Of a stretch of DNA of 64,000 bases, positions 1 through 13,078 are shown piece after piece; within the stretch, counting starts at the first letter, position 1; each line of letters starts with the position of its first letter. The stretch is from positions 186,001 to 250,000 of the forward strand of contig LLEY01000043.1 of NCBI GenBank assembly GCA_001414485.1, given 5' to 3'. The translations under genes and the position numbers were made by a program. This DNA is from Calycina herbarum. Taxonomy: Eukaryota > Ascomycota > Leotiomycetes > Helotiales > Pezizellaceae. The notes beneath the pieces were generated by a model. That model did not search any database and was not told the origin of the DNA. It worked only from the letters and a program-made list of their open reading frames with translations.

Positions 1-3000
1 TATCTTCGACTCTAAGGCTAACTCCTACGCTAACCCCGGTACTAGTAGTAGCGCCAGTTATAACTCTCTATAAGGAAGTTAAGCTACCTATATCTAAACT
101 ATTTAATAGATCGCTAGAGAAACTAGCTAAGTTCCTTATAAAAGCGATAATATATCTAAACTTTTACTTAGCTTAGTTCTCTTACGAAACGGACTAAGTT
201 ATATAGCTTACTACCTAGCTCGAGGGTGCTGTCTATAGCTAGGTAGAACCTTATATAGAAGACTTCTAAATAAATAAAATAGTAAACAGATATATATTAA
301 CAATTATAAGTTTAAGTATATAAAGATTATTCTAAACAGTTGCTAGTTTCGTCTAAGCTATTAAATAAGCTTTTATAGATATAGATTTAAAAAAGAAATC
401 TATATAAGCTCTTTATAACCTTCGATAAAAGAGATCCGCTACTAAGTATATATTAGAATTCTAATAGTACTTAGTAAGATTAGAATAGAACGATAAGGCT
501 CTCTAAGAATAATATTATAAGAGTCTAAAGGACTCTATAAAGGATAAGCTAGCTAGATAGAACCTATCCGATAACCTTGACGAATTAACTAATACTACGA
601 TTAAAATCGATAATTAAAACTATAAACAAAAGTTAGAAAAGAAAGAGAGCTATATATATTACTATAGCCGTGGCTATAGGTTAAGAGGAGACTCTATATA
701 AATAGATATAACTAAGCAGACGTAGGTAAAAGGAGGAATAAAGAAGAAGGGTTTTTATAGAAAGAAACTTTCCTAGAAGAAACGAACCCGACGCTAGAAG
801 TAGAACCTTTGCTTTTAGTATATCTAACTAAGCTACTTAGTAAACGTATACCTAGCTAAGAATACTTCTAAAAAAGGAAAACAAGTTAATATAACCGAAA
901 AAGAGGTAGTGTTACTCGAACGAGAAGAGTTTACAGAGTTAGAACTCGAAGTATAAGAATATAGAATATAAGTTAAGTATAACTAGACCTTAGAAGATTA
1001 TTATAATACTAGGTTAAGCTCGGATAAAAGCGAGTTGTTAAAAGCAGAGGAACTAGAAAGCTAATACCTAGACGAAATCGTAAAGCAATCTACGTTATTA
1101 GCTAAGGACTAATAGATGCTTACCTATTATAGAGAAAAGAGACGATACTAGAGAAACCTCTACGACGACAACTGAACTATATAAACTACTATACTAGTAC
1201 TAGGAAATATGCCTTAGTATAACACTATATATAAAATAAAATAGATTAATAAGAAGTTCGTTTACCTATACGAAAAGAGACGACTATTTCAGATTATAGT
1301 AGTATAGACTATATACTTTGACTAGGACTTAGAGGATTATAAATCCTCGGATTCCTCTACTTCGTCTAAAGAGAACTACGAACAGGAAAATAAACCTAAG
1401 AATAGAGAAAATTAGACATTTATTAGGATATTTAAATATAGAAATAGATAGGCTTATATTAATAGCTAGAAGCCTGACTTCTAGGCCGTCTATACTACGT
1501 AGGAATAAAAACCGGTTCGTTTAAGATTATATTATATAATTTAGAATAGACGAACACGGGTTCTACTTCGAAGTGCTACTATAAAGCAGGTTACCTTAGA
1601 ACTAAAAGAGGGTTAAGAAGACATAGCTACGTTAACTATCTTAGTTATTACTTACTAACTACTAGTAGACGAGTAATAGATAGCCGAGTATTTTACTAAT
1701 ATAGTAGAAGAATTCGCACTTTAGAGAGAAAGAGGCTCTTCTCTTATATACCGACACTATAGGACTAGGTTCTTAGGTATGCTATTAGAAACGGAACGAG
1801 TCCTAGTTAGGTAGATTAGTATAGTAATATTAGCCGAGGAAGGAAGAGTAGTCTTTAGTATCCCTAGATACCTAGAAAAAGGACAGTTTATTATTACATC
1901 TTAAGTATACGAAATTAATACTACTACTAGAAGCGGATAATTAATAGTAATCGCTAAAATCAGAGGAAAAGAAATCTAAGTCTTTATCGACTCTAGAGTA
2001 ACGAGTAACTTTCTCTCTCTATCAGCGTTATAGAAGCTAAATATCCTTATTAACAAAATTAGGCTATATCGTCTAAGAGTAGTTAATAGAACAGACATAG
2101 CCTACTAAGGAGGGATAGTAGACTAGTAAACTATACTAGTAAAAACCAGGATTAAAAAACACTGTTTAAATATATAATTCGATATTATTAAAATAGATAG
2201 TAAGGAAGCTATACTTAGTATACTATAGATATAGGAGTATAACCTAAATATCGACTAGAGAATAGAGAAAATATCCTTTAGATAATATAACTGTAAAGGA
2301 TTATAGTTATAACTAAATAGTTAGAACAAGGTTAGCGCTATCTCTTCTAATATACTAGAACACCTTACCTAGGGTCCTTTATAAGATAGTAAGCCAGCTA
2401 ATAAAAAAATACCTATATAGTATAGAGAATTTGTACAGTTGTTTAAGGATTTAGAGAACATATATACTCTCTCTAAATATAAACTATAGAATTATAAGAT
2501 TAAGTTAAAAGAGGATTATAACCTTAGAAAGCAGAAGCTTCGGCTCTATAACCAAAACAACCTAGTTTTACTAGAAAAATATATATACTAAGGAATAAAG
2601 AAAGAGTATATTAGGAAGTCTAAATCGCCTATCTTATTAAATATACTTATTATTAAGAAAAAGAACGACCTAAATAGACAAGTATATATTAATTATAGAG
2701 AATTAAACAACGTAACAATTAAGGACGCTTATCTGTTACTAACTAGCTAATACTTATAGAATAAGTTAGACTAAGCGAAGAAATTTACGAAACTAGATTA
2801 ATAAAACACTTATAAATTAATTAGAATTAAAGTAAGATACGAATAGAAGACGGCATTTGTCTTACTATTAGAACTCTATAAGTATATAGTAATGTCTTTT
2901 AGTCTAACTAATATACTAGCTACTTATTAGAGATAAAATAATAAAATTCTTAAAGACCTTCTAAGAGTTACTATTATATATTATCTAGATAATATATTAA

Positions 3001-5290
3001 TCTTTTCAGAAAAAGAGAAAGAATATAAAGAATATATATAAGAAGTCTTATAATAACTCGCGAAAGTGAACTCTTATTTAAAACTACCTAAGTATAAGTT
3101 CGAAGTAACTCGTATACTTTTCCTTAAACGGGTTTTTAGCTTAGAGAAAATAAAGATAGATCTAGAGAAGATCTAAGTAGTAGTTAAATAGAAATTACTA
3201 AAAAACGTTAAGAACGTATAGTTATTCCTCGGATTCGCTAACTTCTGCTGTCTTTTTATTAAGAACTATATAAAGATAGCGAAATTAATATTAGTACTAA
3301 CTAGAAAAGCTATAGCTTTTGTCTAAGATAACGAGGCTGAAAAGGCTTTCTAAGAGATTAAAAGACGATTTATAACAAAGCCGATATTATACGATTTCAA
3401 CTTTAATAAACCAAGTATAAATAAAACAGACGCCTCGAGTTAGGCAGTTAGCGCTATATATTTATAACTAAACAAAGTAAGAAAACTTATATCTATAGTA
3501 TATTTCTCGAAAACGTTTAATACTACGTAATAGAATTATAGTATTTATAATAAAGAACTTATAGCTATCGTTTTAGCTTTCAAGGAATAGAGAATTTATC
3601 TCTAAGATATAAAATATCTAGTAATAGTACTTACTAATTATTTAAATCTAAAAACATTTACTATAACTAAGGAACTCGTTACTAGATAATTAGCTAGATA
3701 GTAGAAGATTTTAGCTAGATTTAAATTAGTTATTTAATATATTAGTAAGATAAGTAATACTTATACTAATACTCTTAGCTGAAAACTAGGCTATAAGAAT
3801 AATAAAAAGTATATCAACATAGTAATATTAAAATATAATAAAAATAGTAACTTAGTCTCTACTATCTACGAGATTATAACTTTAGACTCGGATCTATAAA
3901 GAGAGAAAATTTACTAAGCTTAGGAAAAAGAAGCTTAAGGTTTTTTAAAAGAAGAAGACAGATATAAAAACAGAAAGTTATAGATTCTAGACTTATTTAT
4001 AAAAGAGTTCGTTAAGAAATACTATAATATACCTACTTATAGATATTAAGAGATTCGAAGAACTCTTTAAAGAATTAAGTAATATTACTATATTAATAGA
4101 GTATTAAGAGTAGTTAAGAGAGTAATAGTAGAATATAATACCTATACCTAGAATAAGGCTTCCCGCTATATACTATATAAATAGATAAATACTACTCTAA
4201 TACTATAAATACCTTAGAAATTAGTCTCTTAGGATTTTATTATAAAACTACTAAATCTAAAGACCTAATAATAGGAGTTATATACAACGTAATCCTAGTT
4301 ATTATAAAACGACTTATAAAATATATAATTTTAGTAGTATATATAGAGTCTAATATAGCAGAAGATTTAGTATTCGCCTTTCTTAAAAAAGTAGTCTTAT
4401 AATATAGACTACTAAAAGAAATACTCTCGGATAAAGATAAGCTTTTTACCTCTAAGTTCTAGATCGCTCTTATAGAATAATTAGGTATAAAAAGAAAGCT
4501 ATCTATAGTATTCTATCTATAAACGAACGAAGGAAATAAACGAATAAATTAAGTAGTTAAAGTATACCTTCGATATTATATAAACTACTAGTAGGATAAC
4601 TAGGTCGAACTTCTACTTTTAACATAGTTTACGTATAATAGCTTAGTAATAGAAACTACTTAAGTTATACTATTCTATACTAGCTTTAGATATAAATTAG
4701 TAGTATATTAAGAACCCTTTTCTATAACTATTAATAATTAACTCGCTTATATTTAAGTTTTAAAAATTAAAAGTCTATATAAAGAACTCGTAGAGAATCT
4801 ACAGTTCGTAGTAGAAAGAAACGCGTACTACTATAACAAAGGACGTAGTTAGAAGCTAATACTAAAAGAGAGAGATAAAGTCTACCTAGTATAAAAGAAT
4901 ATTAATATAAAAAGACTAAGTAATAAACTAGACTATAAAAAACTTAGACTATTTAAAATCAAATAAGTTAGAGGACTTTTAAACTATAAATTAGTATTAC
5001 TAAAAATAATAAACATCTACCTAGTATTCTATATATCCTTACTTAAACTAGTACTACTAAGAGCACTACTAGCCCTACTTATAGAAATCTAACTAATAAA
5101 CCTAAACGCTAAATACGAAGTTAAGAGTATTCTTAACTATAGACTTATTAAAGAATAAGTTAAGTATTTAATTAAATAGCTAAATTACTTATATTTAGAA
5201 AACACTTAGGAACTAAAAGGAAACCTTAACTAGTACTAGGTAGAACTTTAGGAGTTCTACTAGCGAAACCTAGGTTTATCTATATCTTAT
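1..5290 (+). pseudogene. Gy1 gag-pol relic (PR-RT-RH-IN-chromodomain)
   Basis: Polyprotein relic. Readable landmarks in order: an aspartic-protease motif near 1989-2003, read as DSRVT, where the family has Asp-Ser-Gly-Ala-Thr; reverse transcriptase with the catalytic box YYLDN at 2979-2993, whose second Asp is Asn, as a TpG to TpA change gives; RNase H (TDAS) near 3425-3440; the integrase zinc-binding region around 4020-4110; the integrase catalytic core about 4230-4600; and a chromodomain near 5106-5275 (starts KYEVKSIL). Dozens of TAG/TAA codons interrupt it and there is no usable start. The domain order RT-RH-IN is that of Ty3/Gypsy, not Copia. Non-functional. Confidence 0.88.
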
Positions 5291-5299
5291 AGTTAGAAG

Positions 5300-5765
5300 A
5301 GTATATTTCTAAGAAAGCGGGATCAAGGAAGAGCGTAGAAGAGGTAGAAAAGAAAAGAGCGGCTTCTACTTCCTTTTCCTCTCTTTCCTTCCTTTCCTTT
5401 TCTTCTCTTTCCTTCTTTTCTTTTTCCTTAGCCTTAGTAACGTCGAGCTTATTAAGAAAACAGAGTCTATGTTGAGATATTTTACAACGTCTCTCTTTTA
5501 AGAAGACCTTTTGCTTCTATAAGCGAAAGACCTTCGCTATTACCTCGTCTTCTTCTCTCTTAAGCTTCTCCTCTTACTGTTTAATAGAGGCCTAGTCGCT
5601 AGCCTAGGGAATGTTCTTCTTCTAAGCGTCGTTAGCTCTATTACATTTTAGTTTAAACCGAATATATTTAGAATATTAAGAGGATTAAGAGGAGTTAAAA
5701 AAGCATCTACGCTTTTAGGAAGCGTAGTAAGAACATAGGGATATTTCGTTATAAGCTATTTTAAT
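5300..5765 (-). pseudogene. Antisense coding relic between pol and 3' LTR of Gy1
   Basis: Read on the minus strand, this segment gives a charged Lys/Glu/Arg-rich protein relic with the landmarks EEKLKREEDEVIAKV and CFLNKLDV, then a long run of Glu/Lys/Arg. It lies opposite to pol, between the chromodomain and the polypurine tract. Equivalent relics occur at the same place in Gy2, Gy3, Gy4 and Gy5. Composition suggests a coiled coil. The function is unknown. I recall similar charged hypothetical proteins near fungal retroelements, but that is memory and not a search. The pyrimidine-rich look of the plus strand here is explained by this antisense purine-rich coding. Confidence 0.6.
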
Positions 5766-5908
5766 ACTTTTTATAAGAAGTATTCGTTCTTCTCGTTTCT
5801 TTTATATAAGGTAGAATATAATAAAAGAAAGGGATATAGCTAGTATACTAACGAAATTTATTAGCTTATACTTAAGTATAAGGACACGCTAAGCTAAGAA
5901 GGGGATAG

Positions 5909-6376
5909 TATTATAAATCACGTATAAAACGTAAGAAGTAGTCTAGATAGTATTCTAATAGAATAAGGTATAAGTATCTAAGAAAGAGAAGGTAATATAG
6001 GAAGAAGTCTAGAAGTAGCTAGTACTTAAGAACTTTAGGATCTTATTATTAGAATTATATTAGATTATGTAATTTTAGTTATAAATACGTAATAGATCTC
6101 TTAGAACTCTTTAAGGATCTAACGGGATCTAGGAATCCGACCTTATAAGAGGATCTATAGAGAGTACGATAGCTCTATAATTACTAGTATATCTACTATC
6201 TAGATAGAAGCTTCGTGCTTAACTTTAGTTATTAATCTTATTACTTACTTTAATATCTTTAATATAAGTAACGAGTTTACCTCTAAGTAAACAGCTAGAC
6301 GTATTTATACTTCTTACCTATATACTAACCTTTAAGACTTAGTCATCTTTGTTTAGTTTATTTAAGTTTCGTTATA
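5909..6376 (+). repeat. LTR shared by Gy1 (3') and Gy2 (5'), 468 bp
   Basis: Starts as tattataaatcacgt (the Gy2 3' LTR has tgttacgaatcacgt) directly after the purine tract aagaagggga, and ends gtttcgttata. It resembles the LTRs at 12632, 18389, 26632, 48551, 50807 and 58459. It is about 20 bp longer than the 446-448 bp form, mainly through the AGATC-rich middle. The sequence after it (ctttaagcacctgcttagaag) is the start of the Gy2 internal region, so one LTR serves both elements. Confidence 0.85.
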
Positions 6377-6399
6377 CTTTAAGCACCTGCTTAGAAGTT

Positions 6400-9300
6400 T
6401 AGTCGCTATAGCCCTAGTAACCCTCGCCGCAGCTAACTCGAATACGAGTCGAGTTAACGTTATAGGAATATTTAGAAATACTATTAGAAGAATACCTACT
6501 AGTACGTAATTAACTAGGAACGACGACAATATTAGTATACCAGACGTCCCCGAGCCTTATAAGGTCGAAGTACTTAAATCTATTAAAGTTAAGATACTAG
6601 ATATATATTATAGAAAGCAAAAGGAACTCGACTTATTCCTTCTCTAAATAGACATCTACTTTAACTTTAATTCTAACAAATTCGAAGATAATTATAATTT
6701 ATAAACTATCTTTGCTATCTCCTACCTTAGGGAATTAGTGTTAGAATAGGCTTAGCTATATTTAGAGAACTTCTTTAAGAATAAGAATAAAGATAGAAAG
6801 ATAGAATTAACTAAGATTATATTTAAATCTTAGAGAGGATTTAAGACAACTATTAGAAAAGTCTTTAGAAACTTCGATACGATCTAAACAGCTATATATA
6901 AGCTTTTAGATTTACGCTAAACCGGTTTAGTAATAGACTATACTAATAAATTTTAATATTATAGAACGAAATCGGGATAAGATACTATTACTCTTATAGA
7001 ACTCTTTCATAGAGGATTAAAGGTATATATCTATAAGGAAATAGCTAAGTAGAATATATAGTTCTTAACTATTATAAGTATAATTAAGGAAGTTATTCAG
7101 CTAGATAACCGCTTATACGAATTTAAGAAGAGTAACCCTAGACACAGGGAAAAGAGCTAAGAGTTAGGTAAGTAGAAGCACTCTTACGCTAAGTAAGATA
7201 AGAAGGTAAACGCTATATAGAAGAAAATCTTTTTAAAGAAAGAAGGACTTTCTTAGGAGAAGCGAAATCGTTAACACGAGTAGAACTTATGTTATAACTA
7301 TAGTCTCCTTAGCTATAGAGTAAATAAGTATAGTAAGAAGAAAGACTTTAATAGAAAGAGACGAATTAACACTATAGTTAAAAAAGAAGTAGTATTACTC
7401 GATAAAATTAAACTTATAAACGAGGAACTCGAAGATAGAGAATACGGTATATAGATTAAAACAGATACTATAGATATAACTATAAGCGCTATATACCTGT
7501 AGCTAAACGACAGAATCGAGCTATAAGTTAGTAATGTATAAGATACTAATAATAATAAAGATCTATTACTTAAAGAATATTATAACATATAGTTAGAAAT
7601 AGATTATAAATTGCCTCTTTAAGTAGAATATAAATCACTACTATTAATAAGTTTATTAGAGTTATTAGAGTTAGAATCTAACTTATCAAAGATAAATCCT
7701 AGAATATATAAACCTAAAGAAGAGGAAACATAGGTATTTATTAGAACCTTTAAGAGAGGGAATAGATAAGTATATATAAAAGGATAGAAACCTGATTTCT
7801 AGAGCTTATATTCTACTTAAGAAGTTAATCCTACTATCTTAACTACCTATAAGATAACAAGGAATGATTAAGATTAAGTAACTATAGTTAGCTCTATTAT
7901 AGAAAGAGAAACTATTAAGTTTAAAGAGCTAAGACTAGAACAGATAATACCGAATAACTATCTAGAGAAAGGAGATCTATAGAAGGTTATAGATTTAAGG
8001 AATAATACTACTAAATAATAGTAGTATTACTTAGAAGGATTCGATAAATATAAAAGATATCCAAAGTTAGATATTACTACCTACCTACCTAGTTAAGATT
8101 ATAAATTAGTAATTAACAAGAAATATTAGGTATTAAGAGTTAAAAAAGGAGTTATAATAGTATTTAAAGGATTAGGAGATCAACGAATATTTAGGGTTAC
8201 TAAGGTAGACCTCTAGGCCGACCTAATCTAGGAATTCTACTAACTTATAAAAGGTAAATAGTAGACTACTAAGACATTATATAGAGCAACTATTAAATAG
8301 GTTTAGTATAAACTATAAGTATTATTAGACTAGTCTATAGAAAGACGTTTTATAGGAATACTTCTAGAATCTAAAGAAACTATAGAAGATAGTTTAATAT
8401 ATAAAGTAGCTTTTTCTAATAATAAAAAAGTAATATTCTTCCTAAGCTTAAAAAAAGGAAGTAATAGTAAAAGAATATTCAAGGTTTATTATATTAAACT
8501 AGAAAATTACACTATTATAAGAGAGTTAAATACTACCTCTAGAGAAAATCAACTTATAGTAATAGTAAAGATAAGAGGAAAGGAACTCTAAGTCTTAATT
8601 AATTCTAGAGTAACAAGTAATTTCCTTTCTCTAGCAGCTTAGAAGAAGCTAAACATCTCGATTAAAGGTATAAGGCTATACTGCTTAAGAGTAGTTAATA
8701 AAATAGACGTTATATACTAGGATAGAATTATTAATAAGTAAACTATTCTAATAAAGATTACTATTAAAGAACACTACTTAGATATATAATTTAATATTAT
8801 TAAAATAGAGAATAAAGAAGTAATACTTAGTATACTATAGATTTAAGAATATAATCTAGATATTAACTAGAAGGCTTAGAAAATAACCTTTAGTTAATAT
8901 AATTACATAGGTTTATAATTATAACTATAAGACTAGAACGAGGTTAGCGCTACCTCTTCTAAGACGCTAGAACACCTTACCTAGGGTCCTCTATAGGTTA
9001 GTAAGATAGCTAATAACGAAATACCTATATAGTATAGAGAATTTAAAGCTTTGTTTAAAAACCTAGAAGAATTATAAGCCTTACTAGAATATTACTTATA
9101 AGATTATAAGATTAAATTAAAAGAGGGTTATTACCTCTTAAAGTAGAAGCTTTAGTTATATAACTAGAAAAGCCTATAGAGAATAGAAAGTTATATAAAG
9201 GAAGGTATTAAGAAGAGCTATATTAGAAAATCTAAGTTACTAATTACCTTAAATATACTTATTATTAAGAAGAAAGACGACCTAGATAGAAGAGTATATA

Positions 9301-11990
9301 TTAATTACTAAGAAGTAAATCATACTATAGTTAAGAACGCTTATCCGCTACTACCTAGCTAATACTTATAAGACAAGTTAGACAAAGTAGTATAATTTAT
9401 AAAACTAGATTAATAAAACGCTTATAGACTTATATAAATAAAAGTTAGATAAATAGAAGATAGTATTTACCTTATTATTAAGTCTTTATAAATATATAGT
9501 TATACTATTTAGACTTTATAATATACTAGCTATATATTAAAGATAAAATAATAATATTTTAGGAGATCTTCTAAGAGTAATAGTAATCTATTACTTAGAT
9601 AATATCTTAATCTTCTTAGAAAAAGAAGAAGAATATAAGAGATATATTAAAAAAGTTTTATAATAACTTATAAAAGTAAACTCTTAGTTGAAACTTTTAA
9701 AATACGAGTTTAGAGTAACTTAGATACTTTTCCTAGGATAGGTATTTAACTTAGAAAAAATAGAAATAGATTTAGTAAAGATCTAAGACATCTTAAACTA
9801 GAAGTTACTAGAGAATATAAAAGATATATAGTTCTTCCTTAGATTTATAAACTTCTATTATCTATTTATAAAAGATTATATAAAGATTACTAAACTAATG
9901 TTAGTATTAGTTAAGAAAGCTATTAAATTTATTTAGAATAAATAAGCTAAGAGCGCTTTTTAAAGAATTAAAGTAAGGTTTATAGAAAAACCTATTCTAT
10001 ATAATTTTAATATAGAGAAACTAAGTACGATTAAAATAGACGTCTTAGATATATTAGTAGATACGATTTACTTATAACTAAATAAGAAAGAGAAACTTAT
10101 ACTTATTATATATTATTTAAAAATATTTAACTTAGTATAATAAAACTATAACATCTTTAATAAAGAATTACTTACTATAGTATTAGCCTTAGAACACTAG
10201 AGAATCTATTTACAGCTAGTAAAATACTAAGTTATAATCCTATCTAACTATAAGAACCTTAGAACGTTTATAATAACTAAGGAACTTATAACTAGATAGT
10301 TAGCTAGATAGACAGAGATATTAGAAGGATTTAATATTATTATTTAATATATAAAGAGAATGTTAAATACTCGAGCTAATACTCTTAGCTAAAAACCTAG
10401 GTATAAAGGAGATAAAGAGTTTAAAAAGATTACGATCTTAAAAACTCTTAAGAATAGAGACTTAGCCTCTATAATTCATAAGATCGCAGCTATAAACGAT
10501 AAAGACCCTTAGTAAGAGAAGATATAGCAAGTATAGAAGAAGGATCAGCTAGAGTTAGCTGAATAGGAAGATATACTATCTAACCTAGTTTAGGAAAGGG
10601 ATTTTACTAATATCTACTACGCTATAAATAAGCGTAATAACAAAGAAAGATATAAAAACGGAAAGTTATAAGTTCTAGAATCTTATATAAAGAAATTCGT
10701 TAAAGAATATTATTTAGCACTAGCTTATAAATACTAGAGAGTACGTCGAACCCTCTAAAGAATAAGATAATATTACTATATTAATCGATTATCTACGATA
10801 GTTAAGAAAGTAATAATAGAATATAATACCTATACTAAGAATAAGGCCTCTTACTATATACCTTATAGATAGATAAACACTACTCTAATACTATAAATAC
10901 CTTAGAAATTAATATCTATAGATTTTATTATTAAATTACTAAAATCTAAAGATCTAATAATAGGAGTTAAGTATAACTCGATCCTAGTTATTATAGAATA
11001 ACTTATAAAGTATATAATTCTAATAGTATATATAGAGTTAAGTATAGCTAAGGAATTAGCATTTACATTCCTTAGAGAAGTAGTCTTAAGACATAGACTA
11101 TCTAAAGAAATACTCTTAGATAGAGATAAGTTCTTTACCTTAAAATTTTAGATCGCTCTTATAGAACGATTAGGTACGAAAAAGAAGCTTTCTATAGCTT
11201 TTCACTCTTAAATAAATAGAGGAAACAAATAGATAAATTAAGTAGTTAAAATATACCTTTATTATTATATAAACTACTAGTAAAACAACTAGGTAGAACT
11301 ACTGCCTTTAGTATAGTTTACTTATAATAGTTTAGTAATAGAAACAACTCTTATTATACTATTCTATACTAACTTTAGATATAAATTAATAGTATATTAA
11401 GAACTACTATCTACGACTATTAATAACTAACTTACTTATATTTAAGTCTTGAAAATTAAAAGTCTATATAAGGAACTTATAAAGGACCTATAATTCGTAG
11501 TAGAAAGAAACATATACTACTATAATAAACGACGTAGTTAGGAGCTAATACTAAAAGAGAGAGATAAAGTCTACTTAGTATAGAAAAATATTAATATAAA
11601 GAGACTAAGTAATAAACTAGATTATAAGAAACTTAGACTATTTAAAATTAAATAAGTTAAGAGACCTTTAAATTATAAATTAGTACTACTAAAGATAATA
11701 AACATCTACCTAGTATTCTATATATCCTTACTTAAACTAGCACTACTAGGAGCACTACTAGCTCTAATTATAGAAATTTAACTAGTAAACCTAAATACTA
11801 AATATAAAGTTAAGAGGATTCTTAACTATAAACTTATTAGAGGATAAGTTAAGTATTTAGTAAAATAGTTAGATTACCTATACTTAGAAAATACTTAGGA
11901 ACTAAAAAGCAATTTTAACTACTACCTAGTATAACTTTAGGAGTTCTACTAACGAAACCTAGGTTTACCTATATCTCGTAGTTAGAAGAA
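6400..11990 (+). pseudogene. Gy2 gag-pol relic
   Basis: Gag runs from about 6540 and contains a CX2CX4HX4C zinc knuckle at 7290-7331. The first Cys survives, the other two Cys read Tyr and the His reads Tyr, exactly the TGY to TAY and CAY to TAY changes RIP makes. The protease motif near 8610-8625 reads NSRVT. The RT catalytic box YLDN lies at about 9589-9603, followed by RNase H, integrase and a chromodomain near 11780-11950. Stops are frequent in every frame. It was once a Ty3/Gypsy polyprotein; nothing here can be translated now. Confidence 0.86.
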
Positions 11991-12069
11991 AAAGCTTTAA
12001 GAAAAGCTAGGTTAAAACTTAATTTAGATTAGAAGCTAATAAGGCTAGACGGGGCTACTAGGTATATAA

Positions 12070-12545
12070 TCTCTGCCGTCTATTATTCTTCCTCTACCTC
12101 TTACTATTCTTTCTCTTTTCTTTCTTTCTCCTCCTTCTCTTTCTTCTCTACCTCCTTAGTAGCGTTAAGTTTATTAAGAAAACGAAGACTACGATAAGAT
12201 ATCTTACGTTGCTTTTCTTTAAGAAAGGCCTTCTACTTTCGTAAACGTAGAATCTTCGCTATCGCCTCCTCCTATTCCCTCTCTAGCTTCTCCTCTTATC
12301 TTTCGATAGAGGTCTAGTCGCTAGTATAGAGAACGTTCTTCTTCTAAGTATCGTCGGTTCTATTATATTTTAGCTTTAACTAAACGTATTTAGAATATTA
12401 AGAAGATTAAGAGGTATTAATAAAACACCTATACTTTTAAGAAGTATAGTAAGAATATAGTAATATTTTATTATAAACTATTTTAATACTTTTTATAAGA
12501 AGTATTCGCTCTTCTTTCTTCTTTCGTATAAGGTAGAATATAATA
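12070..12545 (-). pseudogene. Antisense coding relic of Gy2
   Basis: Same position and orientation as the antisense relic of Gy1: after the chromodomain, before the LTR, opposite to pol. The minus strand reads a Glu/Lys/Arg-rich protein relic. On the plus strand it appears as long CT tracts (about 12100-12160 and 12270-12300). Alignment with the other four copies is visible by eye, for example the shared tract cctccttagtagcgttaag and its counterpart at about 57980. Confidence 0.55.
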
Positions 12546-12631
12546 GAAAGGAAAGGATACTACTAGTACTCTAACCGAGTTTCTTAGCTTATACTTAAGC
12601 GTAAGAACACGCTAGGCTAAGAAGGGGATAG

Positions 12632-13078
12632 TGTTACGAATCACGTTATACATAGTAAGTAGTCTAGACAGCGCTTTAATAAGATATAACACGATATCTA
12701 GGATATAGAAGGTAATATAGAAGAGAATTAGTAATATAAAGGTATTTAGGTATTCTAGGATCTTACTATTAGATAACCGTTAGTAATTACGTAATAGATT
12801 CTCTTAGATCTCTTAAGAGATCTAGAGAGATCTAGGGATCTAAGCTTATATAAGGATCTAGGTAGTATAAAGGGTTTTATATATAACTAGTATATCTATT
12901 ATTAAATAGAAGCTTTATACTTAACTTTAGTTATTAATCTTATTATTTTATTTAATACCTTTAATATAAGTAACGAGTTCACTTCTAAGTAAATAATCCG
13001 ACGTATCTATACTTCTTATCTATATACTAACCTTCGAGACTTAGTTATCTTTGTTTAGTTTGTTTGAGTTTTGTTATA
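12632..13078 (+). repeat. 3' LTR of Gy2, 447 bp
   Basis: Begins tgttacgaatcacgt, keeping the terminal TG, and ends gtttgagttttgttata (TA where CA is expected). It contains an AGATC-rich cluster at about 12813-12866 and a TATA-like stretch. It is followed without a gap by a 5'-truncated pogo-like transposon. Confidence 0.88.

Larger units (their letters stand above)
1..6376 (+). mobile_element. Gy1: Ty3/Gypsy chromovirus relic, 5' end outside window
   Basis: A Gypsy-type LTR retrotransposon reading left to right: gag, protease, reverse transcriptase, RNase H, integrase and chromodomain, then a purine-rich tract (aagaagggga) and a 3' LTR. The 5' LTR lies before the window. Every frame is closed by TAG/TAA at positions where TGG, CAG or CAA would be expected, so the element is dead. 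The same LTR is followed directly by the internal region of Gy2, so the two elements share it in a head-to-tail array. Gy2, Gy3, Gy4 and Gy5 belong to the same broad family. Confidence 0.88.
5909..13078 (+). mobile_element. Gy2: full-length Ty3/Gypsy chromovirus relic
   Basis: LTR (5909-6376), internal region 6377-12631, LTR (12632-13078), about 7.2 kb. It is heavily RIP-mutated throughout. The internal leader and gag differ from those of Gy1 and Gy5 but match Gy4, while pol and LTR are shared by all. The left LTR is the longer type and the right one the shorter type. No clean target-site duplication can be tested because the left side is Gy1 and the right side is a truncated pogo-like element. 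Confidence 0.85.
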
